From Flavobacterium ammoniigenes (GTDB lineage Bacteria; Bacteroidota; Bacteroidia; Flavobacteriales; Flavobacteriaceae): DNA of 64,000 bases. The position numbers were made by a program, and so were the translations under genes. The stretch spans positions 2,199,088 through 2,263,087 of the forward strand of contig NZ_AP025184.1 in NCBI RefSeq assembly GCF_020886055.1. Direction: 5' to 3'. This document shows positions 1 to 9,081 of this stretch, one piece after another (within the stretch, counting starts at the first letter, position 1; every line of letters starts with the position of its first letter). The notes below the pieces were generated by a model that was not told the DNA's origin, did not search any database, and saw nothing but the letters and a program-made list of their open reading frames with translations.

Positions 1-798
1 GGTTGGCGAAAGCACTAATTGCCCCGCATCAATAGGAGAATTCTCTACTGCATCTGTCAAATTAACTTGACCTGAATAGATCAATTCGTCAGGAACTGCA
101 GCGTCAAAACTCTCTGGGTATTTGTGTGCCAAATATTTTCCAAACACATCGTGACGTGCCGAAGTCAAACCATTACTTCCCATACCACCATTGTAACTTT
201 TCTCGTAAGTAGCTTGTCCAAAAGACGCCAAACCTACGATTACATCACCCGCTTGGATATTAGCATTATCAATCACTTTAGCACGTGGCATTCTTGCCGT
301 AACCGTAGAATCCACAATAATAGTTCGAACTAAATCACCTACATCAGCGGTTTCTCCTCCAGTAGAATGAATCGTTACCCCAAACGAATCCAATTCTTTA
401 ATTAATTCCTCTGTACCATTAATGATTGCCGAAATTACTTCTCCAGGAATTAGATTTTTATTTCTTCCAATAGTTGATGAAAGCAAAATATTATCGGTAG
501 CTCCAACACATAACAAATCGTCAATATTCATGATCAACGCATCTTGCGCAATGCCTTTCCAAACCGAAATATCTCCTGTTTCTTTCCAATACATATAGGC
601 TAAAGACGATTTAGTACCTGCGCCATCGGCATGCATTATCAAGCAATAGTTTTCGTCTTGAGTTAAATAATCGGGAACGATTTTACAAAAAGCTTGTGGA
701 AACAATCCTTTGTCAATATTTTTTATGGCATTGTGTACATCTTCTTTGGATGCCGAAACACCGCGTTGTGCGTATCTTTTTGAAGTATCTGAACTCAT
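1..798 (-). CDS. purM: AIR synthase-like protein (phosphoribosylformylglycinamidine cyclo-ligase family), 5' part only
   Basis: The reading frame starts at the ATG at 798 and runs off the left edge, so only the first 266 residues or so are visible. PurM converts FGAM to AIR in purine synthesis. The visible part carries the family's HADGAGTKS motif (about residue 56) and the STGGETADVGD motif (about residue 145), both of which line the ATP and substrate site. Bacteroidota members of this branch are usually near 390 residues, so about one third is missing from the window. It reads away from the glnN terminator and has its own -7 box at 843-850. Whether it is the sole PurM of the cell cannot be decided here. 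Confidence 0.85.
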   Translation of the reverse strand, partial: MSSDTSKRYAQRGVSASKEDVHNAIKNIDKGLFPQAFCKIVPDYLTQDENYCLIMHADGAGTKSSLAYMYWKETGDISVWKGIAQDALIMNIDDLLCVGATDNILLSSTIGRNKNLIPGEVISAIINGTEELIKELDSFGVTIHSTGGETADVGDLVRTIIVDSTVTARMPRAKVIDNANIQAGDVIVGLASFGQATYEKSYNGGMGSNGLTSARHDVFGKYLAHKYPESFDAAVPDELIYSGQVNLTDAVENSPIDAGQLVLSPT

Positions 799-842
799 GT
801 AGTTAGTGGTGTAGTCCGCCTTTCGGCAAATTGTATTTTGGG

Positions 843-850
843 CAAAGATA
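843..850 (-). promoter_or_regulatory. -7 promoter box for purM-like gene
   Basis: The minus strand reads TATCTTTG, an exact match to the Bacteroidota -7 consensus TAnnTTTG, about 45 bases before the purM ATG. No TTG was found at the expected -33 spacing, so only half of the promoter is supported. Confidence 0.5.
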
Positions 851-910
851 ATTATTTTTTTGGCTTTTGCCTAAGTAGAATTGGCAACAAATTATCTATT
901 TTTCTTTCAT

Positions 911-939
911 AAAAAAGCCTCTCTGAAATGAGAGGCTTT
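911..939 (-). terminator. Rho-independent terminator of glnN
   Basis: A 7-bp GC-rich stem (GCCTCTC at 917-923 with GAGAGGC at 930-936), extended by A-T pairs, has a six-base loop and is followed on the minus strand by a run of T. It lies 20 bases after the glnN stop codon. Confidence 0.85.
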
Positions 940-959
940 GTGTAAAATGAATGTGATTA

Positions 960-3149
960 TTATTTAGTAAACAATAACTCTCTGTATTTAGTAAGCGTCC
1001 ACATCTCATTATCTACCAGTAATTCTAACTTATCGCAATGGTTTCTGATGACTTCAAAATAAGGTTTTACTTTATTACAATAGGCTTCTGCCATTGCTTG
1101 AGCATCCGTTAATTGATTTGCTTTTTTTCTTTCGTTGGTCATTTCCTCTACTTTCGTATTGATTCCTTCGATATGAGCCGAAATTTGTTTGATTATCGCG
1201 ATTTGCTCTTTAGAAACACTTTCAAAATCTTTACCGAAAATTTCTTTTAATCCGCGAACATTCTCAATCAAATTATTTTGGTAACGAATGGCTGTTGGAA
1301 TTACATGATTACGAGCAATATCTCCTAAAACTCTACCTTCAATTTGGATTTTTTTGGTGTATTCTTCCAATTCAATTTCGTATCGCGCTTCTACCTCAAT
1401 ATGATTCATAATTCCTAGTTCAGCAAATAAATCCAAAGCTTGTTTAGAAGCCCTAGCTTTCAATGCTTCGGGAGTAGTTTTATAATTACTCAAACCTCTT
1501 TTAGCCGCCTCTTGTTCCCAAGCTTCGCTGTAGCCATCACCCTCAAACAAGATTTTTTTAGATTGCTTGATGTATTCTCTTAACACGTTGAAAATGGCAT
1601 CGTCTTTTTTCATGCCTTTTTCGTCAATTAAGGTATCCACTGCTACTTTAAAATCGCGCAATTGTTTGGCCACAATTGCATTCAAAGTAGTCATTGCATT
1701 CGAACAATTGGCAGAAGAACCAACGGCTCTAAATTCAAATTTATTGCCCGTAAAAGCAAATGGAGAGGTTCTATTTCTATCGGTATTATCCAGCATTAAA
1801 TCTGGAATTTTACCAACTACATTTAATTTTAAATCGGTTTTTTCTTCAGGAGATAATTTCCCTGTGGTTACCCCTTCTAACTCCGCTAAAACTTTAGTCA
1901 AAGATTCTCCAATAAAAACCGAAATAATGGCAGGTGGTGCTTCATTAGCTCCCAATCGATGGTCGTTACTGGCAGTAGCAATAGAAGCTCTCAACAACGA
2001 TTCATTGTCATTAACCGCTTTGATAGTATTGATAAAGAAAGTCAAAAACTGCAAATTACTCATTGGTGTTTTGCTTGGACTTAACAAGTTCACCCCAGTA
2101 TCAGTAGCCAACGACCAGTTGTTGTGCTTACCAGAACCATTTACCCCTTTGAATGGTTTTTCGTGAAATAGTACTTTAAAATCATGACGCTCGGCTACTT
2201 TTTCCATCACGTCCATCAACAAACAGTTGTGATCTACAGCCAAATTGGTTTCTTCAAAAATAGGTGCCAGCTCAAATTGGTTTGGTGCCACTTCGTTATG
2301 ACGTGTTTTTACCGGTATACCCAATAACATACACTCTTGTTCCAAATCTCTCATGTAGGTCAACGCACGTGTTGGTATAGATCCAAAATAATGATCGTCT
2401 AGTTGTTGTCCTTTAGCCGATGTATGTCCTAACAAAGTACGACCTGTCATCATCAAATCAGGACGCGATTTTGCCAGCGAACGATCAATTAAAAAATATT
2501 CTTGTTCCCAGCCCAAAGTGGCCGTTACTTTTTTAACATTTTTGTCAAAATACTTACACACTTCTGTAGCGGCATCGTCCATAACCGTAAGTGCTCGCAA
2601 TAAAGGTGTTTTATAATCTAAAGCCTCACCGGTATAGGATATAAAAACTGTTGGAATACATAAAGTAGTTCCAAAAATGAATGCTGGAGAGGTTGGATCC
2701 CAAGCGGTATAGCCTCTTGCTTCGAAGGTATTTCTAATTCCTCCATTTGGAAAACTGGAGGCATCAGGTTCTTGTTGCACTAATTGCGCACCGCCAAATT
2801 TTTCAACAGGATCACTGCCATCATAAGACGTTTCAAAGAAAGCATCGTGTTTCTCAGCGGTTGTGCCTGTGAGCGGTTGAAACCAGTGGGTATAATGCGT
2901 AACTCCTTTAGAAAGCGCCCATTCCTTCATTCCCATAGCGACATAATCCGCAATTTTTCTGTCAATTTTTGTCCCATGTTGAATAGCTCCTTGTACCGCT
3001 TTGAAAGCCTCTGAAGTTAAATATTGCTTCATCGCTTTGGCATTAAATACATTGGATCCAAATAGGATTGATTTTTTTTCAGTTTCTTCAAAGTGGAGAG
3101 GCTTTCTTGTAGAGGCTTCTCTTAAAGCTTGAAAACGTATTGTTGACAT
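960..3149 (-). CDS. glnN: Glutamine synthetase type III (GSIII)
   Basis: This 729-residue protein has the normal length of the GSIII family, a dodecameric cytoplasmic enzyme that makes glutamine from glutamate, ammonia and ATP. Family signatures are visible: GGIRNTFEARGYTAWDPTSP near residue 140, LGWEQEYF near 213 (metal ligands), RHNEVAPNQFELAP near 285 and GVNGSGKHNNWS near 335 (ammonia and ATP site). The start at 3149 is the first ATG and fits the family N-terminus. It is transcribed divergently from a second, unrelated glutamine synthetase at 3418, with 268 bases between them that hold both -7 boxes. GSIII enzymes are not regulated by GlnE-type adenylylation, so control is probably transcriptional. 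Confidence 0.97.
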   Translation of the reverse strand: MSTIRFQALREASTRKPLHFEETEKKSILFGSNVFNAKAMKQYLTSEAFKAVQGAIQHGTKIDRKIADYVAMGMKEWALSKGVTHYTHWFQPLTGTTAEKHDAFFETSYDGSDPVEKFGGAQLVQQEPDASSFPNGGIRNTFEARGYTAWDPTSPAFIFGTTLCIPTVFISYTGEALDYKTPLLRALTVMDDAATEVCKYFDKNVKKVTATLGWEQEYFLIDRSLAKSRPDLMMTGRTLLGHTSAKGQQLDDHYFGSIPTRALTYMRDLEQECMLLGIPVKTRHNEVAPNQFELAPIFEETNLAVDHNCLLMDVMEKVAERHDFKVLFHEKPFKGVNGSGKHNNWSLATDTGVNLLSPSKTPMSNLQFLTFFINTIKAVNDNESLLRASIATASNDHRLGANEAPPAIISVFIGESLTKVLAELEGVTTGKLSPEEKTDLKLNVVGKIPDLMLDNTDRNRTSPFAFTGNKFEFRAVGSSANCSNAMTTLNAIVAKQLRDFKVAVDTLIDEKGMKKDDAIFNVLREYIKQSKKILFEGDGYSEAWEQEAAKRGLSNYKTTPEALKARASKQALDLFAELGIMNHIEVEARYEIELEEYTKKIQIEGRVLGDIARNHVIPTAIRYQNNLIENVRGLKEIFGKDFESVSKEQIAIIKQISAHIEGINTKVEEMTNERKKANQLTDAQAMAEAYCNKVKPYFEVIRNHCDKLELLVDNEMWTLTKYRELLFTK

Positions 3150-3194
3150 TTTGACAATTTTAAATTATTAAATACTCATTTGTACTAAGTAAAG

Positions 3195-3202
3195 CAAATA
3201 TA
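3195..3202 (-). promoter_or_regulatory. -7 promoter box for glnN
   Basis: The minus strand reads TATATTTG (TAnnTTTG), placing the start of transcription about 40 bases before the glnN ATG. No well-spaced TTG is present upstream. Confidence 0.5.
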
Positions 3203-3372
3203 AACAATAATGAACAATAAAAAATGAAGTGCCCCTTTTGCGAAATTATTTTTTATAAGTGCTAAAAATTGTTATTTTTTAAATATACCCCTATTAAAAT
3301 GCAGTTCTGTGAAAAGTAACCTATTACAATATAAAAACACCCCCTTTTTTTTCAGCACTAAAAAAAATATTT

Positions 3373-3380
3373 TAAATTTG
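3373..3380 (+). promoter_or_regulatory. -7 promoter box for glnII
   Basis: TAAATTTG matches TAnnTTTG and lies 37 bases before the glnII ATG. The stretch upstream is a poly-C/poly-T tract and an A-tract rather than a canonical -33 TTG, which could mean activator-dependent transcription. Confidence 0.5.
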
Positions 3381-3417
3381 TACCAGAATTTGAATCACAA
3401 AATAAATTTATAGTATC

Positions 3418-4434
3418 ATGGCTAAAATTAAATTAGAATACCTTTGGTTAGATGGTTACGAACCAACTCAAAATCTTAGAAGTAAAACTAAAGTAGAAGA
3501 GCACGAAAACTTTCAAGGAACTTTAGCAGAAATTGGAAACTGGTCTTTTGACGGGTCTTCAACAAAACAAGCTGAAGGCGGATCTTCTGACTGTTTATTA
3601 GTACCAGTTGCAATCTATCCAGATCCAACTCGTGTAAACGGATATTTAGTAATGTCAGAAGTTATGTATGCTGACGGAACACCACACCCTTCTAATGGTA
3701 GAGCAACTATCGACGACGAAGATGACGATTTCTGGTTTGGTTTTGAGCAAGAATATTTCATCATGGATACTAAAACTTTATTGCCTTTAGGATTCCCTGT
3801 TGGAGGTTACCCTGCACCACAAGGTATGTATTACTGTTCAGTTGGTGGAAAAAACACTCACGGAAGAAAATTAGTTGAAGAGCATGCAGATTTATGTATT
3901 GCTGCTGGAATTAATTTTGAAGGTATTAACCAAGAAGTTGCTTGTGGACAATGGGAATTCCAATTGTTTGCTAAAGGAGCTAAAAAAGCAGGTGATGAAA
4001 TCTGGGTTGCTAGATACTTATTAGATCGTTTGACTGAAAAATACGGTTACTATATTGAATACCACCCAAAACCATTGGGAGACACTGACTGGAATGGTTC
4101 TGGTATGCACGCTAACTTCTCTAACTCTGTATTAAGAACATGTGGAGATCAAGCTACTTACGAAAGAATCTGTGAAGCGTTCCGTCCAGTAACTAAAGAA
4201 CATATTGCTGTTTATGGGGCATACAACGAACAACGTTTGACTGGTAAACACGAAACTGCATCTATCCACGATTTCTCTTATGGAGTATCTGATAGAGGAG
4301 CTTCTATCCGTATCCCATTAATCACTGTTCAAAAAGGATGGAAAGGTTGGTTGGAAGATAGAAGACCAGCTTCAAATGGAGATCCATACAAAATTGCTGC
4401 TAGAATTATCAAAACTGTAAAATCAGCTTTGTAA
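3418..4434 (+). CDS. glnII: Glutamine synthetase, eukaryote-like type II (GSII, beta-grasp plus catalytic domain)
   Basis: At 338 residues this is the short, octameric or decameric GSII type rather than the 470-residue bacterial GSI. Diagnostic motifs are FDGSSTKQA (about 43-51, the beta-grasp edge of the active site), FGFEQEYF (about 106, metal binding), NGSGMHANFS (about 216-225, ATP site) and HETASIHDFSYGVSDRGASIR (about 279-299, glutamate flap). It lies head to head with GSIII, so the organism carries two structurally different enzymes for the same reaction, presumably under different nitrogen control. A strong terminator follows directly. The start is the only plausible ATG. Confidence 0.96.
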   Translation: MAKIKLEYLWLDGYEPTQNLRSKTKVEEHENFQGTLAEIGNWSFDGSSTKQAEGGSSDCLLVPVAIYPDPTRVNGYLVMSEVMYADGTPHPSNGRATIDDEDDDFWFGFEQEYFIMDTKTLLPLGFPVGGYPAPQGMYYCSVGGKNTHGRKLVEEHADLCIAAGINFEGINQEVACGQWEFQLFAKGAKKAGDEIWVARYLLDRLTEKYGYYIEYHPKPLGDTDWNGSGMHANFSNSVLRTCGDQATYERICEAFRPVTKEHIAVYGAYNEQRLTGKHETASIHDFSYGVSDRGASIRIPLITVQKGWKGWLEDRRPASNGDPYKIAARIIKTVKSAL

Positions 4435-4457
4435 TCTAAATCCAATTATATCAAATG

Positions 4458-4487
4458 AGTGCCTTCCAAAAGAAGGCACTTTTTTTA
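4458..4487 (+). terminator. Rho-independent terminator of glnII
   Basis: AGTGCCTTC (4458-4466) pairs perfectly with the complementary arm at 4472-4480 around a CAAAA loop and is followed by seven T residues. Confidence 0.92.
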
Positions 4488-4505
4488 TTCCTAATCTAAA
4501 AACCT

Positions 4506-4513
4506 TATTTTTG
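4506..4513 (+). promoter_or_regulatory. -7 box directly before the DUF1543 ATG (leaderless mRNA candidate)
   Basis: TATTTTTG matches TAnnTTTG and ends only four bases before the ATG at 4518, so transcription should begin at or next to the start codon. The T-tract of the preceding terminator occupies the -33 zone. Confidence 0.5.
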
Positions 4514-4517
4514 TTTT

Positions 4518-5078
4518 ATGGAAAACACATTGAAATTATATATGGTTATGTTGGGCTGCACGCCTAAAGGCCGATTTACTGAACAACACGATATTTTTTT
4601 TGGAATAGGCAATTCTTTGAAGGAATTAATTCCGGAGATGAAAGCTTTTTGGCCTGAAGCCAAAGGTAAAATTCATATTGACGCTTGGCGTGAAGTAACA
4701 GCCGTGAATAATTATTCCATAGCCATTGTTCCAAAAAATCCAACTACAAACAATGAAAACCTATTCTTCATAAATTTAGGGGGCTACAAAGAAAACGAAT
4801 TTGAAGAATACCATTATAAAACATTAGCAGTAGCTGAAAGCCTGGGTAAAGCAGCCAAAATAGCTAAAGCCACAACTTTTTATAAACACTATAGTTTCCC
4901 GGGTGCTACCTCACATATAGATGACAAATACGGCATTGATGTCGATGATATTCACAATGTTGCAGATATTTTAGCCCCAATTTTTAAGGAGCGTCATTCC
5001 ATACAAATTATACCATCTGAAACCCGTTTAGAAGAGGATACACTTCACATTGGCTATGTGAAAATTGACACCCTCTAA
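4518..5078 (+). CDS. DUF1543 domain-containing protein
   Basis: A soluble protein of 186 residues with no signal peptide or membrane segment. The opening LYMVMLGCTPKGRFTEQHD, with FFGIG after it, is the DUF1543 signature, and a second, weaker copy of the same sort of fold may begin near residue 90 (DKYGIDVDDIHNVADIL lies near 140). The function of the family is unknown. It has its own promoter box just before the ATG and stands between glnII and purU without close linkage to either. There is nothing to tie it to nitrogen metabolism beyond position. Confidence 0.85.
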   Translation: MENTLKLYMVMLGCTPKGRFTEQHDIFFGIGNSLKELIPEMKAFWPEAKGKIHIDAWREVTAVNNYSIAIVPKNPTTNNENLFFINLGGYKENEFEEYHYKTLAVAESLGKAAKIAKATTFYKHYSFPGATSHIDDKYGIDVDDIHNVADILAPIFKERHSIQIIPSETRLEEDTLHIGYVKIDTL

Positions 5079-5148
5079 ACCCAATTTTCTAACACAATTC
5101 TGCTGTAGATTGTTTTAAAAACAAGGTGATTCAAATGAAAAATAAGTT

Positions 5149-5156
5149 TAGATTTG
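5149..5156 (+). promoter_or_regulatory. -7 promoter box for purU
   Basis: TAGATTTG matches TAnnTTTG and lies 42 bases before the purU ATG. No TTG is visible at the usual -33 distance. Confidence 0.45.
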
Positions 5157-5198
5157 AAAATACATTAACAATTAACGAAGAGTTTCAAATAAACGCCT

Positions 5199-6053
5199 AT
5201 GCAACGAATTACAATCCTTATTCACTGCGAAGATCAAAAATCAATTATTGCTACAGTGACCAATTATATTGCGGCTATTAATGGAAATATCATTTACTTA
5301 GATCAACATGTAGACGCTGACGAGAATGTGTTTTTTATGCGTTTGGAATGTGAATTTAGTGCCAAAGATTGGAATTTAGAATCCATTAAATCCCATTTCG
5401 AAACCCATTTGGCCAATCCTTTCAACATGAATTGGGAAATTTATCCTCAAGAACAAAAACCAAAAATGGCCCTATTTATTTCAAAATACGACCATTGCTT
5501 GTATGATATTTTAGGTCGTTATAGTGCAGGCGAATTGAATCTTGAAATCCCACTAATCATTAGTAATCATGAAGATTTAAGATCCGTTGCAGATCGCTTT
5601 GAGATTCCGTTTGAATATGTACCATTTACCAAAGAAATTAAAGCGCAAGGCGAACAACAACAATTGGATTTATTAGCGAAGCACCAAATTGACTTTGTCG
5701 TATTGGCGCGTTATATGCAGATTATCACTCCTCAATTAATTGCAGCTTACAAAAACAATATCATCAATATCCACCATTCCTTTTTACCCGCATTTCCTGG
5801 AGCCAAACCCTACCATTCGGCTTTCAAACGTGGCGTAAAAATCATCGGTGCAACAAGTCATTATGTAACCGAAGAATTGGACGAAGGCCCAATTATCGAG
5901 CAAGACATTACCCGCGTATCCCACTCCCATTCGATAGAAGATTTCATTATGAAAGGTCGTGACTTGGAGCGAATGGTTTTGGCACGTGCCATACAACTGC
6001 ATGCTGAACGAAAAACCATAGTATACAATAATAAGACAGTGGTTTTTTCTTAG
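5199..6053 (+). CDS. purU: Formyltetrahydrofolate deformylase
   Basis: PurU hydrolyses 10-formyl-THF to formate and THF, balancing one-carbon pools and feeding formate to PurT. The 284 residues match the family length. An ACT domain occupies about 1-80, opening with RITILIHCEDQKSIIATVTNYI. The formyltransferase-type catalytic domain follows, with VVLARYMQI near 165, NIHHSFLPAFPGAKPYHSAF near 190-210 (catalytic His and loop) and DEGPIIEQD near 228 (catalytic Asp). The ACT domain normally senses glycine and methionine. The gene stands alone, followed by a structured 150-base stretch ending in a terminator. Confidence 0.95.
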   Translation: MQRITILIHCEDQKSIIATVTNYIAAINGNIIYLDQHVDADENVFFMRLECEFSAKDWNLESIKSHFETHLANPFNMNWEIYPQEQKPKMALFISKYDHCLYDILGRYSAGELNLEIPLIISNHEDLRSVADRFEIPFEYVPFTKEIKAQGEQQQLDLLAKHQIDFVVLARYMQIITPQLIAAYKNNIINIHHSFLPAFPGAKPYHSAFKRGVKIIGATSHYVTEELDEGPIIEQDITRVSHSHSIEDFIMKGRDLERMVLARAIQLHAERKTIVYNNKTVVFS

Positions 6054-6178
6054 TGATAAACTTAACGAAACTCCAACAAACTAATAACACAACCTTAACA
6101 GTAATTAGTTGACTATCAAACTACTTTTGTAGTCGTAATGAGCTGGTTACTCGTTATTTGGTTTTGGTTAGTAAAAGG

Positions 6179-6213
6179 AATGTCGATAGCTTAGTTGCCT
6201 CGGCATTTTTTTA
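6179..6213 (+). terminator. Rho-independent terminator downstream of purU
   Basis: AATGTCGA (6179-6186) pairs with TCGGCATT (6200-6207), with one G-T pair and a 13-base loop, and seven T follow. It lies 125 bases after the purU stop, so it may belong to purU or to a small transcript starting near 6133. Confidence 0.7.
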
Positions 6214-6996
6214 TGCAATAATTTTGATAAAAGAAAGCACCTCTGAATTAAATAAAAGAGGCTGCTCTACATTTACAACATGTCCTGAATTTTGAATAAC
6301 ACAGAGTTTGGAACTACGGTAATGACTTTCCACTACTTTACGGACAGCAGGTAAGAACATATAATCTTCCTCTCCCATCACATACAAAGTTGGAATATTC
6401 AATTCCACCTGACGAAACCATCGCAAAACTGGATTGATTTCAGCAGTCAATTTGAACCATTTAATAAATTCTTTTTGGTATAATTTCTTGGCTTCGTTGA
6501 TGAATAAAATACGTGATTGCTTGTGATTTTTATTAGGCATAATCACAAAGGCAAAAAAGCGATACAAAAGCAAATAAGGTAAGATATATTTAAATGTATT
6601 TCCAAGGAACATTAAAATCTGGGAACGGAAATTCATTTTTAAAATGGCACCACCCATAATCATACTTTGTACCCGATCAGGATACATTTCGGCCAACTGG
6701 CGAATTAAAATCGTCCCTAAAGAAATGCCCACAAAATGTGATTTCTGAATTTGCAAATAATCTAAGACTTCCAAAATATCATTGGCTAAAGCCGAAAAAG
6801 TATATTTTTGTTTGAATGCTTTCTTTATGTTCGTTTTGGATTCACCATGACCACGCAAATCTAACAACAGCACATTATACTCTTTTTGAAAATCACGAAT
6901 TTGCTTGAACCATATAGACGAACTTCCTCCAGCTCCATGGACAAAAGTCACCCATTGGTCGCTGTTATTGTTCTCGTATACGGTGTAGTTGATCAA
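6211..6996 (-). CDS. Alpha/beta-fold hydrolase
   Basis: A cytoplasmic serine hydrolase of 261 residues. The oxyanion-hole motif is HGAGGSSSIW at about 20-29, the nucleophile elbow GISLG at about 95-99, a candidate acid is in VMGEEDYMFLP near 212, and the catalytic His is in NSGHVVNVEQP near 240. A hydrophobic, aromatic lid (FLGNTFKYILPYLLLYRFFAF) lies at about 130-150 and suggests a greasy substrate. The substrate is not predictable; esterase, lipase or C-C hydrolase roles are all possible. It follows pyrF on the same strand with 37 bases between, so the two may be cotranscribed. Confidence 0.85.
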   Translation of the reverse strand: MINYTVYENNNSDQWVTFVHGAGGSSSIWFKQIRDFQKEYNVLLLDLRGHGESKTNIKKAFKQKYTFSALANDILEVLDYLQIQKSHFVGISLGTILIRQLAEMYPDRVQSMIMGGAILKMNFRSQILMFLGNTFKYILPYLLLYRFFAFVIMPNKNHKQSRILFINEAKKLYQKEFIKWFKLTAEINPVLRWFRQVELNIPTLYVMGEEDYMFLPAVRKVVESHYRSSKLCVIQNSGHVVNVEQPLLFNSEVLSFIKIIA

Positions 6997-7033
6997 ATTA
7001 GTTGTTTTTGTAAATATAGCAATTAATAGTTAT

Positions 7034-7846
7034 TTAGCTTAGTATAGCCTGCATTTCTTGTTGCATTAACAAGGCTTCTGCTCTGGCTTTTTCGGCAAAA
7101 TCAACTCCATTAGAGGCGTATATAATTGCTCTTGACGAATTAATCAATAAGCCCACATTGGTATTCATGCCGTATTTACAAACTTCAGACAAACTTCCAC
7201 CCTGAGCACCAACTCCAGGAACAAGTAAGAAACTATCTGGTACTATTTTCCGAATTTCGGTAAAATATTCAGCTTTAGTGGCGCCCACAACATACATCAA
7301 ATTGTGACTGTTTTTCCATGTTTTAGAGGTTTCTAAAACTTGCTTGTACAATTCCGTTCCATTCACATTCAACGTTTGAAAATCAAATGCTCCTTCATTA
7401 GAAGTCAACGCTAACATGATCGTATGTTTGTTTTCAAAAGCCAAAAACGGTTCCACTGAATCTTTACCCATATAGGGCGCGACCGTAACCGAATCAAAAT
7501 TCAAATCCTCAAAGAATGCTTTGGCATACATCGAAGAGGTGTTGCCAATATCACCTCTTTTGGCATCCGCAATAGTGAAAATGTTAGGATAATTATCGTT
7601 GATATAGCGAATTGTTTTTTCTAACGACAACCAACCTTGTATTCCATAGGCTTCGTAAAAAGCTGTGTTGGGTTTGTACGAAACAGCCAGATCGTGCGTC
7701 GCATCAATGATGGCTTTATTGAATTCAAAAATAGGATCTTCTGTTTCCAATAAATGTTTCGGAATCTTAGTCAAATCCACATCCAATCCTACACATAGGA
7801 ATGATTTCTTGAGTTGAATTTGGTCAATTAATTGTTGTGTTGTCAT
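7034..7846 (-). CDS. pyrF: Orotidine 5'-phosphate decarboxylase, type 2
   Basis: PyrF decarboxylates OMP to UMP, the last step of de novo UMP synthesis. At 270 residues with FLCVGLDVD near 16 and the catalytic [12 protein letters not shown] near 93-104 (Lys and two Asp of the active site), this is the longer type-2 enzyme found in Bacteroidota, actinobacteria and others. PGVGAQGG near 208 is the phosphate-binding loop. It is separated from prfA by a terminator-like hairpin and may run on into the hydrolase gene downstream. Confidence 0.95.
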   Translation of the reverse strand: MTTQQLIDQIQLKKSFLCVGLDVDLTKIPKHLLETEDPIFEFNKAIIDATHDLAVSYKPNTAFYEAYGIQGWLSLEKTIRYINDNYPNIFTIADAKRGDIGNTSSMYAKAFFEDLNFDSVTVAPYMGKDSVEPFLAFENKHTIMLALTSNEGAFDFQTLNVNGTELYKQVLETSKTWKNSHNLMYVVGATKAEYFTEIRKIVPDSFLLVPGVGAQGGSLSEVCKYGMNTNVGLLINSSRAIIYASNGVDFAEKARAEALLMQQEMQAILS

Positions 7847-7864
7847 AGTAACATTATTTTAAAA

Positions 7865-7902
7865 AAAAATGCCGCACGCTAAAATTCTAGGAGGGCATTT
7901 TT
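7865..7902 (-). terminator. Terminator between prfA and pyrF
   Basis: Arms AAAAATGCC (7865-7873) and GGCATTTTT (7894-7902) pair around a 20-base loop, and the minus strand continues in a T run. The long loop makes it a weaker candidate than others in this window. Confidence 0.6.
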
Positions 7903-7929
7903 ATTTTTATAGTTTCATTTGCGCTTGAA

Positions 7930-9006
7930 TTAAAAAACTTCGCTAGCTTCTTTTAGCTTCTCGGTATTGTTAACCAATTGTAATTCGTCAACAATTTTCT
8001 GAATATCCCCATTCATGATGTTACCCAAATCGTATAAAGTCAACCCAATTCGGTGATCGGTTACACGACCTTGTGCATAATTATACGTACGAATTTTAGC
8101 AGAACGGTCACCCGAACTCACTTGAGAAGTACGTTTAGACGCATCTTCTTCTTGTTTCTTAGCCAATTCCATTTCGTACAAACGAGAACGCAAAACCGTT
8201 AATGCCTTGTCTTTGTTTTTATGTTGCGATTTTTGATCTTGACATTGCGCCACCAATCCAGTTGGAATGTGCGTCAAACGAACAGCCGACTTAGTCGTAT
8301 TCACCGACTGGCCTCCTGGTCCTGACGAACAAAAGAAATCCACACGCACATCATTCATATCAATTTGCACATCAAATTCTTCTGCTTCTGGTAATACCAT
8401 CACAGTAGCTGCAGAAGTATGAACACGCCCTTGTGTTTCTGTTTGAGGTACACGTTGTACACGGTGTACACCTGCTTCAAATTTTAATGTACCATAGACA
8501 TCTTCACCAGTTACTTCAAAAATTACCTCTTTAAATCCTCCCGAAGTTCCTTCGTTCATATCAACAACCGAGGTTCTCCAACCTCTTCCTTCACAGTATT
8601 TAGTGTACATTCGGAACAAATCTCCTGCAAAAATACTCGCTTCATCACCACCCGTTCCGGCACGTACTTCCACCATCACATTCTTAGCATCTTCAGGATC
8701 TTTCGGAATCAACATGAATTTGATTTCTTCTTCCAGTTCTGGCAAACGCTGTTTGGCTTCGTCCAATTGCATTTTGGCCATTTCGACCATTTCAGCATCC
8801 GAACCATCAGCAATAATTTCATTAGCCTCGTCAATATTAGCCATCAACAAAACATACTCGTCTCGTTTCTCAGCCAAAGCTTTCAAGCCTTTATATTCTT
8901 GATTCAATTGCACATACCGTTTCTGATCTGAAATTACATCGGGTTGAATAATCAAATCCGAAATCTCATCGAAACGTTGTTTTACTATTTGAAGTCTATC
9001 TAACAT
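7930..9006 (-). CDS. prfA: Peptide chain release factor 1
   Basis: RF1 reads UAA and UAG stop codons and releases the peptide. The 358-residue product begins [12 protein letters not shown] at the ATG at 9004-9006; the open frame extends 12 codons further up, but those run into the promoter box and are not in the family. The codon-reading loop is PQT in RVPQTETQG (E. coli has PAT), and the catalytic GGQ is in [12 protein letters not shown] near 228. The usual coiled domain 1 with many acidic residues is present. It is followed by pyrF. Confidence 0.97.
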   Translation of the reverse strand: MLDRLQIVKQRFDEISDLIIQPDVISDQKRYVQLNQEYKGLKALAEKRDEYVLLMANIDEANEIIADGSDAEMVEMAKMQLDEAKQRLPELEEEIKFMLIPKDPEDAKNVMVEVRAGTGGDEASIFAGDLFRMYTKYCEGRGWRTSVVDMNEGTSGGFKEVIFEVTGEDVYGTLKFEAGVHRVQRVPQTETQGRVHTSAATVMVLPEAEEFDVQIDMNDVRVDFFCSSGPGGQSVNTTKSAVRLTHIPTGLVAQCQDQKSQHKNKDKALTVLRSRLYEMELAKKQEEDASKRTSQVSSGDRSAKIRTYNYAQGRVTDHRIGLTLYDLGNIMNGDIQKIVDELQLVNNTEKLKEASEVF

Positions 9007-9031
9007 TGTATTAGTTCCTTTATTTGGACGG

Positions 9032-9039
9032 CAAAAATA
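9032..9039 (-). promoter_or_regulatory. -7 promoter box for prfA
   Basis: The minus strand reads TATTTTTG, matching TAnnTTTG, 26 bases before the chosen prfA ATG. This supports the shorter start. Confidence 0.45.
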
Positions 9040-9081
9040 CAAAAAAGATTGCAGAAATAATTTCTGAATTTCAGATTTTTT

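Noticed and set aside
1567..2166. Open frame of 199 codons on the plus strand inside glnN
   Set aside because: It is the reverse-frame shadow of a well-conserved glnN and has no promoter or family motif.
9007..9042. Upstream extension of prfA by 12 codons
   Set aside because: The extra residues overlap the -7 box and are not part of RF1; the start MLDRLQ is normal.
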